Positions 33,933-47,037 of a DNA stretch of 64,000 nucleotides are shown here, piece after piece. The stretch lies in contig NC_083601.1 of assembly GCF_029168945.1 (NCBI RefSeq), positions 36,941,660 to 37,005,659 on the forward strand, read 5' to 3'. This DNA is from Cannabis sativa. Taxonomy: Eukaryota > Streptophyta > Magnoliopsida > Rosales > Cannabaceae. Numbering within the stretch: position 1 is the first letter of the stretch; every line of letters begins with the position of its first letter. The notes below the pieces were generated by a model that ran no database searches, was not told the DNA's origin, and was given only the letters and a program-made list of their open reading frames with translations. A program made the position numbers and the translations under genes.

Positions 33933-34351
33933 GGGTGATTCTACAATGCACCCCTTTAAAAGGGATGCATTGATACACCCTTGACTTTTTTCGGCATCCA
34001 GAAGAATTTTTTAGTCTAATTTTTTTTCATATTCATGTACCTTATAACTATTTAAGATAACCTATAAAATTTTAAGGAATTCTGAATAATTTACAATATA
34101 GAAAACAAAGTTCAAACAGTCTATTTTACACGCGTATAAAATAAAATAGTCACGCGTGCAACACACTGTTTGAACGTAGTTTTCGGCATGTTAAACTTTT
34201 CCAAAATTTTTAAAATTTTGCAGGATGTCTTAAATAACTATAACATACATAACCATGAGAAAAAATTTGACAAAAAAATTATTTCGGGTGCTAAAACAGA
34301 CAAGGGTACATCAATGTATCCATTTTAAGAGAGTGCATTGTAGAATTTCCC
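33933..34351. mobile_element. Mutator-type palindromic MITE, 419 bp, perfect 9-bp TSD
   Basis: It starts GGGTGATTCTACAATGCACC and ends in the inverse (GTGCATTGTAGAATTTCCC), with GAAAATTTA duplicated exactly at 33924-33932 and 34352-34360. Nearly the whole element is an inverted repeat, pairing at the centre through CAAACAGT...ACTGTTTG. It is a sister of the element at 7123-8482. Its centre, GCGTGCAACACACTGTTTG, is the intact version of the site where Cassandra inserted in the other copy. Confidence 0.92.
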
Positions 34352-34360
34352 GAAAATTTA

Positions 34361-34637
34361 TTATGTTGCAATTTCTGAAATCTGATATTTATTATGTTGC
34401 AATTTATAAGAAAAAATTGTTTTTGATTTTTTTTTTCGGTAAATAAAACATAAGAAAAGATAGTTTTTGAATTTAGTTTTTTTTTTATTATTGTCACCTC
34501 TTACAGGGTCGGCCTCCCCGAGGGTAGACGGGTTAGGCGTACTTCTCACGCCTCCGAACGTTCACGGCCTCAAAATTGTGAAAAGAAAAATATTAATATA
34601 TAGATAAAAAATTAAATAAGAAAAAAATATAATAAAA
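34361..34637. other. short intergenic stretch with a GC-rich island
   Basis: A GC-rich block of about 70 bp (about 34500-34570) includes GGTCGGCCTCCCCGAGGG and GTTAGGCGTACTTCTC. On the minus strand it is followed by an A-rich tail, which would fit the 3' end of an old SINE- or LINE-like insertion. The identity is not established. Confidence 0.35.
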
Positions 34638-35130
34638 ATTGTTTGGTGTAGTGGTAAAAGGTCTTACTTTAAATTAAGGCTATGTTTGGTGGGAGGGAGA
34701 GAGAGTAGGATGGATGGAGAGATTAGAGAGGATGGGGAATAAGAGTGATGGAGAGGATTGTTAATCTCCTTTGTATTGTTTGGTATTACGTATGAGGTGG
34801 GAAAGATGGATAAAAAATTGAATAATAAAATTACAAAATTGTCATTTTAAAAATAAAATTTTATTATTTTTTAAAGGTGGTTATTGAATTTTGCAAAATA
34901 TATTTTATCTTTTTCTACAATCCTTCCAAATTTGGAGAGATTAAATTTTAAAGATTTGGAGGGAGAATGTCTCCCTCTATCTCTCCTCTTCCTCCTTCTA
35001 TCCCTCTTGCCAAACAAGTGATTTAGTCTCTCCTTCCATCACTCTCACTGCACCCCTCTCCATTGACCCATCTCCCCCTCCTACCAAACATAGTGTAAGA
35101 GATCTTGGGATCAATTCCCAACATCTACTT
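34638..35130 (+). repeat. tRNA-derived (SINE-like) head split by a MITE
   Basis: TGGTGTAGTGG at 34644-34654 fits a pol III A box, and GGATCAATTCC at 35108-35118 fits a B box. They are separated by the Tourist-like MITE (34678-35095). Ignoring the MITE and one TAA copy, the boxes are about 32 nt apart, a normal spacing for a tRNA or tRNA-derived SINE. The rest of a SINE body is not clear. Confidence 0.65.
34678..35095. mobile_element. Tourist-like (PIF/Harbinger) MITE, 418 bp
   Basis: The left end GGCTATGTTTGGTGGGAGGG pairs with the right-end inverse CACTATGTTTGGTAGGAGGG. TAA is duplicated at 34675-34677 and 35096-35098. A 3-bp TAA target and GGC...TGTTTGG termini are typical of Tourist elements. 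No ORF is present. Confidence 0.8.
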
Positions 35131-37908
35131 TTTAATTTTTTAAAAAATATTCAATGGTAAAGTTTTTAAATTTTACCATTACATTAAGCACTAAAACTAT
35201 TATTTTCATAATAGTTAAACTATATATATAGTGGCCCCAAAATTTAATTTCGCCTAATACCTTAGGACCGGTCCTCCCTCTTACTATATCTTTAAATATC
35301 TTTAAAACTAGAGCCATTTTTTTAAGCAAGAAAATTAAGTCTGTTCCGCTCTCGCATCTTTAATAGTGATATTTTTTAAGAGTGTCAACAACTTTTACAT
35401 TATTTAAAAATATAATTTTTTATTTATCTATCTTTTATATTATTTTTTAGCATTTTTTATTCTAAAATGTTCCAATAATAACATCTCAAACAATTATTAA
35501 GATAATGTTATGTTATTGTTTAATATACATATTAAATAATTAATTTTTTTAATATTAAAACTCAAACAATACATTAGTTATTAAATAAGAGGGAAATTTT
35601 TTCCAACCAAGAAACTTCATTTTTTATCTGTAGTGCATAAACTCACCATGTGTTGTGGTATTATCATTTTACATTACATGTTATAGACATACACTCGAAA
35701 AAAATAAATAACAATGATCTAATAGGTTTAATAAACATCTACACCTGGAGACACCCTCAAAATAAGAATGGGTTGAAGTCACTACAACTTCAGGATCACT
35801 CCCTACAAAAGAAATAAAAAGACCCAATAGTGAACAACTTTGGGCGGGAGGGGAACTTCTTAGTTGCATGACAGTGAGAATCTTGTGCTTGTGAAGAAGG
35901 ACTCTCTCGAAGATAGAAAATATTTTAACGGTAAATAAACAAACTATACATTAGTGAGGAAAAAAATAAAAATAAAAAATAATAATCATAATAATAAAAA
36001 TGTTATAAAAATTTTACAAAATATTTCACTATAAATTAATAAACCATATTGATAAATAGAAAAATAAGAAAATTTATCTTGTCAAATGCAATCGATGCGA
36101 GCAGTAAATCATAAATCAAGCTACTTCATATAATTTAATAACGTTAAAAATTTAATAATTTTACAACTCTAATAACTAATAAATAATTAAAATAATTAAA
36201 TAAAAAATATAATTAAATTTTTTTAATTTTACGACAAAACAATATATAAAAAAAAGATATAAAAAATGTGATAGAGTGAAAAATTCTATGCCCTATCCCC
36301 GCCTCGCTTAATTCCCAACAAATTTAGGGTAAAGGAATCCCCATTGGATATAGGGATTCATTGAATACTCATAAAAATTAAAAAAATAATAAAATAACAT
36401 TATGTAATTCAAAATGTAAATAAAAGAGTTTTTGAATTTAAAATAACATACACTATTTAATTTGTTATTATCTTTTTGTGAGGAGAAATGTGGAAGGCTA
36501 AGCTATGCATATATATGACTACTATACCATATATATTGATACATATACCCCATATATTGATGCTAAGTTTGTAAATAATAATAAGTTAAAGAAGATATTA
36601 GAAATTAAAATTGATAGGTAGAACACTATATTATTAAAAGGTATCTATTATAATAGTAATAAAAAATAAATCAATAATTTTGTAGTCAATAACTTTAATA
36701 CATAATAGGAATAAATATTTAGAATATAGATATTTTTATTTTGATATTGAATATAGAATTGGTAGTAGCACTTGTGTTTTTGCCTTAAACGTACTTTGGG
36801 TAAATAAAATTGTCCGTACCCTGCTCCATAATCCAATAAACGGGTATTCCCGCCCATTCGGAGTGGCTACCTATGAGTATCCGGTCATCCCGAGTCAAAT
36901 TTCCATCCCTTGCTTCATAGTGCTTCACAATTATATTACAAAAGGTTTTAGTTTACAGGTGTAATAACAGGCCACATCAGGTGTAATAATGTTTATTAAT
37001 TAAAGAATTGATAAAGATAGACGTTTTCATGTGTACGAGAGGAATGCTATAATTACAATTATTTATAATAAAAATATGTGTAAAATATTTTTTTATGCCG
37101 ATATTTGTTATAATATTATTTTTATTAATTTTTTAAAAAAATTTAAATGATTTATTATATCAAAAACAAGTTTAAAATATTTTTACATGCATACAAATTA
37201 GAGTATCAAAATATTTGTTAATGATACTGTAAATTATTTTGAAATTTTTATAAATTTACAGGTTTAATATCGTAAAACGTAGATAGTAAAAAAAATGTTA
37301 TAATATTAGATTGTAATTAGCACAATTTTTACGATAGAAAATGAATTTAAGGAAAATAATAATCCTATAATTTTTTTAAGCAATTTGTAGCGAAATCTCT
37401 TTATGTTTTAATTTTTATACACTTAACCCCTTTATTTTTTGTGTGGCAAAACTCCCTTATAAGTTTATTTTTCTTTATAAATTTGACATGCTAGTTAAAT
37501 ATTGCCATCAAATATCAATTGAATGATTACTGTATTGTGTATATGTAACAGTAAAACTTCGAAGTCGATATAGTAGTAATCCAGTTAGTATTTAACGGTA
37601 ATATGTAACTGACATACCTTAAATTTGTAAAGAAAAGTAAACTTAAAGGGATTTTGCACAAAAAAAAAAATAATTAAAAGGATTAAGTATATAAAAATTA
37701 AAACATAAGAAAATTTTGCCGAAATTCATCTTTTTTTTTTTCTTAATTAGTTATCTTTGTGAATTAAGTATCTAGTAAGTACTTTGAAACGTTTTTCTTT
37801 ATTGAGCAATTGAATAGGGTTCTTTGTATGGATAATAAAAAAAAAAATACAAATTACAATATTTTGAAAATCTATTACTTGGCTTAACTCAATTGTAATA
37901 TTATCTAC
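35131..37908. other. intergenic, AT-rich
   Basis: No supported gene. The one less AT-rich piece (35690-35900) has only a short ORF without a recognisable domain. Confidence 0.55.
36270..36920. repeat. possible decayed hAT-like element (CCCGCC motifs)
   Basis: Both ends of this stretch carry clustered motifs: CCCTATCCCCGCCTCGC and GGATATAGGGATTC on the left, and GGGTATTCCCGCCCATTCGG, ATCCGGTCATCCCGAG and CCATCCCTT on the right. They surround an AT-rich centre. The arrangement resembles the hAT-like elements nearby, but no target duplication or TIR pair was confirmed. Confidence 0.35.
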
Positions 37909-37915
37909 CTGTTAA

Positions 37916-38483
37916 GGGGTGTGCAGAAAGTCATCCAATCTAATTCCAATCGACCGATCTAATAGAATCGGATATCCAATCATAATTGGATCGGATCGGA
38001 TGCAAATTTTAAAAATCTAATTGGATCGGATCGGATATTGGATGAGACATCCAATCCAATGGATAACCGATCCAATCCAATCCAATATCATCCAATGTCC
38101 ATCCAATCATATTTAATATTTATAATTTTATATATTTAATTATTTTATTTAATATTTTATATATTATTTTATTATTTATTAGGTTTTAAATTATGTTTTT
38201 TCAAATATATTTTTTTTTAATGAAATTAGCCTAAATAGTGGTTAAAATGGATTGGATTCATCCATGGGATTCATTGTATGGATCCAATCCAATCTAATAA
38301 AAAACCAGTTAAAGCATCCAATGGATGGAACCGATCCAATCCAATACATCCATTGGATCGGATCGGATCGGATGACTCAATTCAATTGGATTGGATCGGA
38401 TGGAAAAATCCAATATCCAATAAATAATTGGATTGGATCGGATAAGTCCAAATCCATTAGATGTGATCCAATGAACATCCCTA
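37916..38483. mobile_element. hAT-like non-autonomous element with GGATCGGAT arrays
   Basis: The left end GGGGTGTGCA and right end GAACATCCCTA are hAT-type termini. They are flanked by identical CTGTTAA at 37909-37915 and 38484-38490 (7 of an expected 8 bp). Both subterminal regions, about 180-240 bp each, are dense arrays of ATCGGATCGGAT, GGATCC-like and CCAATCC motifs in both orientations, around an AT-rich centre. Such arrays are probably transposase-binding sites. The 109-codon ORF over the right arm is low-complexity and not a gene. Confidence 0.75.
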
Positions 38484-38490
38484 CTGTTAA

Positions 38491-40888
38491 TGATTCAAAA
38501 CCAAAACTTTTATACTTAGAAAAAAAACATTTAAATTTAATATTTGATATGCATAAAAGCTACTTTTTTTTTATATTATAATTTCATAGGAAATAGGAAA
38601 ATTAATTATAATCTCATCACCTAATGAACAATTCTAATGCGGAATAAATTGATTGTTATAAAACTTAAGTTGAATGAATTGTCTACCTCCGGTTATTGTT
38701 TATGCAAATCTCCACTAATATGATTTTTAGATTTGCAAAATAAAAGGAGGAATAAAAAAGTGATTATTTCATAAATACACAAAAAAAAAATATAAAATTA
38801 TAGTTGTACAAAATTTTAAATATTTTTTTACGGTTTTTAAAATTTTATTTATAGAATATATAGTCTTTTGATATTTTCATATTATTTTTATGTTGTACTT
38901 TTGTTATTTCGTTGTTTCTTTATATTAATTTTATGTGTTTTTTTTTCGTGTTATTTTTATAAAAATACTTTAAAAATAAACTATAAAAAAATTACTAAAA
39001 ATAGTATTTTGTGTAAATTTTTTAAGAAAAAATTGTTTACTCATTTTATTCTCACATTTTATTATAGAAAAGTAAGATATTCGCTTCTAAACATGGCATA
39101 TAAAAAGAGCGCCTCCTACATGATAGATAAATATCTTTCAAGCTTTTATTAACTCTTTTGATGGTGATTTGATAGAATGAAAGAGTAGGAACTTAGGGAG
39201 AAATCACCTATATATCACAATTAATTATTAAAATATTTTAACAATTAAAATTGAATATAACTTAGACAACTAAATTAAATAAAATTAATAACTAAATAAT
39301 AGTTTATTTTTTAAAAAATAATAATATTGATGATAATTAAAATATCAAAACTAAATATTGACTTTAACAAAATAAAATAAAATAAAATAATTAATAATTC
39401 TAATATTATAATAATATTCTACATACTGTTCGTTTGAGTAATTGAGTGTAATAAAAATAGAAACCATTGTATATTTTGTATTTGCACCCACGAATGAGTT
39501 AGGCCATCAAAGTCGATTGCTTATATTTTATGTTTCTTTCTATACTCTATAATATAAGATATCGAAAGTATATAATATGAGGAGCTATAAATGTGGTAGA
39601 GTGAGGTGATGGAGAACGAAATGGCACCTGTAATTGTAATTCATGGAAGTGGAAATAATATAATATAATAAAGCTATCACTTAAGGTCCAAAAAGAAAAT
39701 ACCCTGGTGGCGTTGATACACGCGCCATTAGAAGGTGGGACCTGGTGATTTTTGGTTAGTTTATTCTCATGCATTTCACGCTTTCTTCCACTAACTAACA
39801 ACCTCTGACCAATTGCTGATTACCCATTTCCTCTCAAGTCTTTTTTTACATTAATTATTCGCCCCACACCCTCAGTTTCATAAATTATTAATTACATTAT
39901 CTCTTTTTTAAGATTTTGAATTAATTTTTTATCGAAATAAAATTAATAATAATTCGATCTAAAGAAATTATGATTAAATTAGTTATATTTTCGGTTCGTA
40001 TTAAAAATTGTCTTAAAGTTAGTTATATTAAAAAATAAATTGTTAAAAATTAAGCTTAAAGTGCTATTTTTATTATTTTAAAAAATATAAAATTTATTTT
40101 GTCATTTAACAAAACAAAAAATTCAATTAGTAATTTTTACAAATACATAGTTTAAAATGATATTATCCATTTTTTTTAGAAATATTTGCACCAATAACTA
40201 TTATTATTAAATTATTTATGAATTTACCCTTACCTATTTTAATACTCACAATTTAGGCATTTCTTTTTGATAGGTATACCAATGTATATTTATTGCTTAT
40301 CTCTCCTAAATTCTGCCTACATGCTAGCTTTTTTTTTTTTTCTTTTTCTAGACAGTAGCTTTTTTTTTTTTAATAAAAAACTTATTTTTTCAAAATAATT
40401 GATCAAATATTTTTTTTTTTTACATTCTATTCTTTTTTTTTATTTTATTTTACATTCTTTTTTGTTTTTTAATCTAATTAGTAGTTTTAGAAAAAAATAA
40501 TTATATGTATCAACGTGAATTGTAAATTATTTATGAAATTTTCTTAGACCATTTTATTGTTTTAAATACCGCTACACGCCTACTAAAATTAAAAATTAAC
40601 CATATGTTTTTCTTTTACATTTTATTGACTCTCCTAGTTGATATACAATCAGATTTTTTTTTTTAAAAAAAAAAAATTATGTGAATAAACGACACAAATT
40701 GTTATTATTCTCACTTTCTTTATTTTTTTTTATTTCAAAAGTTTTTTCAGCCACGCAATTTATTATTTGGACACAAAAATTACACTATTATAATCTATTT
40801 TTTAAAGTGATCATTTTGACATGTTAGAAGCATATTTTTTTCTGCTACAAAAAAAAATGACTAAAATTAAAAGTTAGACTAAGGTTTC
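38491..40888. other. intergenic, AT-rich
   Basis: Nothing supported. The part at 39640-39840 is less AT-rich and has an 84-codon ORF on the minus strand without recognisable features. Confidence 0.55.
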
Positions 40889-40892
40889 TTAA

Positions 40893-41134
40893 GGGTCGTT
40901 TGGAACGCCGTATTAGGTCGTATTGTATTGTATTGTATTATATTGAATTGGATTATATATCATATTTTTATATAATACTATGTTAAATTTTAATTTATAC
41001 TAAAATATTATATATTTAGGTGTCCATAAAAGTTAATACCACATATAGTTTTACATAAAAATATTGCATAAAATACAATTCAATATAATGCAATACAATA
41101 CAATACGACCTAATATGGCGTTCCAAACAAGCCC
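40893..41134. mobile_element. Tourist-like MITE, 242 bp, about 45-bp TIRs
   Basis: GGGTCGTTTGGAACGCCGTA at the left pairs with the inverse GGGCTTGTTTGGAACGCCAT at the right. Pairing continues through AGGTCGTATTGTATTGTATT. TTAA occurs on both sides (40889-40892 and 41135-41138), consistent with a TAA/TTA-type target. No ORF is present. Confidence 0.8.
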
Positions 41135-41138
41135 TTAA

Positions 41139-43805
41139 ACAACAAAATAACACACTATAATTTAAAATCTAAACAAGAAATTATAAGTCTCCTCCAATAT
41201 TTATCTTTTTACTTTTTTTTTTCCTTTTTGTTTACTTTTTCTTTTTCTGACATTATTATCTTCTTCATTTATTTATTAATTTGTTTTTTTGAAAAAATCT
41301 TCTTCATTTATTATTATTTTTTTATTATTCTTTTTCTCTAAATTTATTATTTCTCTTAGTTTTTTTTTATTTTTCCTCTAACATTTAGATATCTCTCTTA
41401 CATTTTAGTGACTCCGAAAAAGGACGATCAGTGTTAAAAGAAACTTTTTTATTCCTTTTTTATATTTTGTAACAAAAAGTAATAAAATTTAAAATTTAAT
41501 AAACTTTAACATATCAAGTAACATCATAACTTAACTTAAAGTCTTTTGTTATTTTGTATTTAAAAGTTAAAATATAGTATACTAATAATAAATTTATTTA
41601 GTAAAAAGAATTTAATATGTTAATAAAAAAACTTATAAAGTTACCAAATAGTATCTAAAACATAATAGAATTAGTTACAATATGAAAATTATTATATATA
41701 TTAATTTTAAAGTTGTCTGATCAAAATTAGCAATCAAATGTGTATGAGAAAAAAATTATCTTGAATTAATTTTTTTCTAATAAAAAGTAATTAATTGATA
41801 TATTATTTACATCAAAAGCAGCCAAAAGGTTGCTTTTTTTAAAATTTGCAAAACACTGAAATTTCTGGAAGCGAGATTTTTTTATTTTTTTCAATTTTCG
41901 GTAATTATTTTATATTTCGGTATTTATGCTGACGTGGCAATCGGTATTTGTGCAAATAATTTTCTTAAAGGTATTTTTATAAATAAAATCAATTTTAGGT
42001 ATAATATTAAAAAGACCCCTTTTTTTTAATACCATAACCCATAATTCATAATTCCATATGTATATATTTCGTTTCTTTTTTCATTTTTAAAAAATAAAGG
42101 CATGTTCGGGAGGAATTTTTTGTTTTTTTTTTTTTCAATTTCTCTTAACAAAATTTTGTATTTGTTCATTGATTTTGATTAATTAATCAGGAATTAAATT
42201 TTTAATTGTTACCGAATACTACTTAAATATATGTGTAGAAATCATACTTATGCTTTTTAACTTAAATTGACAATGTATTATGATTTTAAATTGGACCATA
42301 CATCTTCAATTCAAGTTAAAAGGAGTAGGTGTAATTCTATGATTAGTAGCAATATAATTATATATTTTATATTGTTACTAATTATACATTTGTTATTAAC
42401 ACATTTTTACGAGAACTAAAAAATATGTATAATCATACATTTTATAGAAAGTATTTAGTTTCTAATTAGGCATCTCCAATCCAAACTGCATTATTGAATA
42501 ATTGAAGGTAATAAAGAAAAATAGAAGGAATATGTGTTTTTGAATAATTGAAGGTATACGTTAATGTTAATGCTACAATTATTTATTTATTTATTTATAA
42601 GAGCAAAAATATGGAACCAAAAGAATGAAAACTGAAAACACGTGTTTTTTTATAGAGAGATAATGATATTAACCAATGGGAATAAAGGGAAGATAACAAG
42701 AATGTTAAGAGAAGATGCCTACTTTACTTTTATAATTTTGTTTGGCTTCTAACTAGCAAGGCATATTCATTATCCATTTCATATAGAAAAAACAATTATA
42801 TATTGGTCCCACCTTTATATCCAACTATTTTTTTTATGTTATAATGTAACTATACTTTATTTATTTTTTAAAGCCTTTCTATACAGAAAGCGTGTGTACA
42901 TTTTGGTCACGCAGTTGACTATATACCACTAATGTCTTTTGCCATTGGTATAGGATCCTAGGAGCATTGTGGTTATAATGAAGAACAATTTTTTTTATTA
43001 GAGAAGCGTTTTTAAATTACATTTTTGAGTTACAAAGTTAAGGATTTTATTTCATGATTCTTACAAATACACGACTTTAATACTTTTTATATGATCACTT
43101 AACTAATGATTAAAAAAAATATATTATTATTAGAAATTACGATATATTATTATAAGTTGATAATTTATAAATAATTAATAATTTTTTATAATTATTATTA
43201 AAATAAATAAATAGGATCCCAATAGCAATATGACATGTAAGCACGTATGAAAACCAATATTTAATATTTCTCTTAAACAGTATATATTATAGTTAATTAA
43301 AATTTTATACTAACTTTTCTAAAATTATAAATATATAATTTACGATTTTAAAAACTCACTTCAAAATAATTTATTATTATTTTCAACACTTTAAAAATTT
43401 TCAAACATTTGTATGCTGTTATATAAAATAAATTAAATTGTAATTTGTAACATATAAACGTGATGACATCTTTAAAAAGGAAAAAAAAACGTATAAACGT
43501 GTCAAAAACATAAAATAAATTATTTTGAATTTTTTTTTTATATACATGCATAAAAATAATTCTTTTGAATCATAAATTATTCAAAATTACTAGAAGAATA
43601 GAAACTATAATATACACGGTCATATAATTGGAATTATAATTTTGTATATGTACTAAAATTAAAACCACTACTCTTACCAAGCATATAGCCTAGTACTCCT
43701 AGCTACAAAAAACAATTCCCAACATATATATAAAATCTTGGCTTTCTTAAAAGCTACAACCATGCAATTATATATATATATATGCAAGCCATGCATAATA
43801 TATAT
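41139..43805. other. intergenic, very AT-rich
   Basis: Long A/T homopolymers and no supported gene or repeat boundary. Confidence 0.55.
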
Positions 43806-44465
43806 GGGCAAGATTATGGTAGGACCTAGCAAAAGTTTCTTACCGGTAGAAAACTTTTTTTGAACATTGATTTTAGATCATATGGTTATTATATTGTAAG
43901 ATGTATACAATTAAAACTTTAAACATATTATAATAATATTTAATTTTAGTTTTATAAAAAAAAAATATTAATAATTAAAACATTTATAATTTTTTTTTTT
44001 CAATTATTATTATTTTTTTAAAATTACTTTGAATTATTTTTATATATATTTTTTTTGAAAGAATTTATTATTTTTATATTGGTATTTATTTTTTTAAAAA
44101 AATTATTTTTTCTACTCATTTTTTTTTTGGCTTCTCATTTTTTGGCTTTTCATAATTTATTGATGATTTTTTTATGTTTACACCTAGTTTTTTATTTGTT
44201 TTGCTTTTAGGCTATGCGTAGTTCTAGTGTTATTAACTATTTTTTTTAATAGTTTTTATCTTGTTGTTTGGTTACTCTTTTGAGACGCCACTTATAAAAA
44301 AAAATTAATTAATTTAGTTAGATATTAGTTTTTCTGCCCAAAAAATTGAGTTTAAACGAAGACAGTTGGTACGGTTCCAATTAAAAAGCATCTAAAATCA
44401 TTCAAGTAAGCCTACATCAGAGAAACTTTTGAGAGTAAATATATATATAAATATAATTTAAGTTA
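43806..44465. mobile_element. truncated copy of the GGACCTAGCAAAAG-family element
   Basis: It begins GGGCAAGATTATGGTAGGAC and stays collinear with the element at 49066-50003 through the shared interior (GAGACGCCACTTATAAAAAA near 44281; GGTTCCAATTAAAAAGCAT near 44373). Homology stops near 44465, so the right inverted repeat present in the other copy is missing. It is non-coding. Confidence 0.7.
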
Positions 44466-47037
44466 TAAAGTCAAATAGCTTCTTTTTGTTTTTCAATCAA
44501 TTAAATATGAGTACAAGTCCAAAATATTTATTATTACGATAAATAAACTTGATTTAATAAATTATAAAACGAAGAACTATTACTTAATCTTAATGGTGAT
44601 AAGGAGAGAAAGAACAGAATAGTAATAAGAATTTGATCTTGACATATATAGTAAACTAATGTACAGAAATTCATATTCACATGTAATTTATGTTATAGAT
44701 ATAGAGAGATTTACATATAATTATTGAGTCTTAAGTGAGGGAAACAGAGAGCTATTTACAACAAAAACCAGTTAAGTGATTTTGTTTTAGTCAATTTTTT
44801 GTAATTTTATTTAAAAAGTGTTTTAGCTATTCAACATATTTAAATATTTATTTGGTTTTCCCAATATAAGCTGATCACTTATAAAGCATCTAAATAAATA
44901 GTTAGCAGAAAAAAAAAATAAATAAATCAATAAACAGTAAAATATCAATTAATAATGAAATAATCTCCTATTTTAGTTTTATAAAATTTATCTACACTCT
45001 ACTTTCTTAAGCTTGTGATTGGGTCAATTTGTTTCCCTATAGCATAGGGGCAAAACAAGCAGCCCCATGCTAGAATTCCCCTATATATATATATAATATA
45101 TACATATTTTTATACTAGAAGTTAATATTAAGGTGTATTGATCATTAGTTATATTTTTAGTTTTTATTTTTTAGTTGTATAATTAAATCTTTTTTTTGGT
45201 GTAAATGTTATTCAATAAATAAAATTATTTTTATAATCTATGGTTAATTATAATTTTAATTTAATTACCGTAATTTTTTTTTTTAAAAAAAATATTACAA
45301 TTCAAATTAAACTTTTACTACATTTATATATCTCTTTTATTTTTTATAATAACTAATTGTATAGGTGGATTACACTTAATATTATCTTAGTATAATTAAA
45401 ATATATTGAAGCTATATTATATATTACATGAGTACCATAGGAAACTTCGTATACTAGTTACTACTTAATTATAACGTCATGAACCATGAAAATGAAATTA
45501 TGCATGAAATTCATTGTTTGGTACGCGGAGACACATTTTTCACAATAACACTATTGATTTCATGATTTAATTAATTGGAAAGACATATATATTGTTTTTT
45601 TAATGAGCTATGAAGATTACATACGTAGTTTCGTATTCAACAACTATACACGTCCTTGTGCCATTTAGTCATTGAAAAAACAATAATGTACATTGAAATA
45701 TTATTATAGTCCATATTAAATATCGTACGTTGGTGAAATGTCATTTTCTCTCTTTGTATATACATGCAAAATGCAAATAGATATATTTTAATTTAAGCAT
45801 ATATATATATACATATAATAAGTTGGTATATTGTATCTGCGTACGTATCTTAATATATAGCCGATATATACAGCATGCACTTTTGTTTGTAGTTTATATT
45901 ATATATAGCTTTATATTTTTATTAATTGTCCTTAATTTATGTCGTTGGTTATAACAACCAGTGATGAGTACTAATGAGATTGAGAAGGACACAAATGGTT
46001 GACTTAAAAACATAAAAGTTAAGGATTTGATTTTTAGTTCTACTATTTGGATAACCCTAATTCGGGCGGTGTTGTAACTTGTAGCATCTTTATTTTATGT
46101 ATAATTAAAAGATTAAAAAAGAAAAGTGTTTTATACTTTTAACATTATTCATTCTTATAAATTAATTAGGTCCTTCAGTTCATTGACTTGATTAATACTA
46201 ATAGAAATGACAATGAGATATATGTCAATTAATTGTCTCTCCATCTTTATATATATTTGAGAGAGAAAAAGTAATAATTTGTCTATTATCGATCACAATA
46301 ATATTCACAACCCTATCATCTCATGTATGCATTCCAAAAACTAAATTAATGATAAAAGTTTAAGAAAATTATCTTACATATTTGTTTATCTGTTACATGC
46401 ATACACAAATAATATATTATGTATTTGGTGAGAGAACAGATGTGTACTTGGACTCTTGGAGAGTAAGATAGTAATATGCATTTTGGAGATTATAATGTGA
46501 TAATAACGTGATGACTCATCAAATAATACATTAAATAAATTGTCCAATTCAATATGTTAGATGAAGTCTGAAGTCATATATATATAATATTATGTATAGC
46601 ACATCAATTTTCTGTTTCACATACATTTATATAAATATATATTACTATAAGAAAAAGTAGTCATCCATATACAATACAACTTGACGATAAAAATTTTAAT
46701 CGCGAATACATGATATACATATATGATATATTCTCGAAGGTAGGGCTTATCCTGTGACATAAATTAATAATTGAAAGGTCATAAACTAGCTGACTAATTA
46801 CATTTATGATAATCTAAAATATAATGACAATAAACAATTCAAACTATACACATATAATAACTGTATATATGAGGACAAATACCACTTTTTTTTTTTTTTA
46901 GGAACAAATACTACTGTTTAAAATTGGATATTGTCACTCGGGCCCACAAAATAAAATGCTACAAGTGAGCCTACTGATCATGAAAGCCGGGCCAGGCCGA
47001 CTAGGGAGAATAAAGTTCAACTAATTAATTAGCCCAT
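44466..47037. other. intergenic, very AT-rich
   Basis: No gene is supported. It includes a small hairpin at 45040-45072 and several (TA)n tracts. The last part before 47038 is the probable 3'UTR of the minus-strand glycosyltransferase gene. Confidence 0.55.
45040..45072. other. short perfect-looking hairpin
   Basis: TAGCATAGGGGC (45040-45051) pairs with GCCCCATGCTA (45062-45072), leaving one bulged A and a 10-nt loop. It could be an element relic or nothing functional. Confidence 0.35.

Noticed and set aside
35681..35869. 62-codon minus-strand ORF
   Set aside because: No domain or family motif was recognised and there is no continuation in adjacent frames.
36648..36857. 69-codon minus-strand ORF beginning MGGNTRLLDYGAGYGQ
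   Set aside because: Superficially methyltransferase-like, but the glycine-rich start comes from the CCCGCC/GGGTATTCC motif cluster and the rest is AT-rich nonsense.
38252..38581. 109-codon ORF on the plus strand
   Set aside because: It is a translation of the GGATCGGAT motif array of the hAT-like element.
39547..39801. 84-codon minus-strand ORF in a less AT-rich patch
   Set aside because: No recognisable domain, no plausible neighbouring exons, and hydrophobic low-complexity content. Not supported as a gene.
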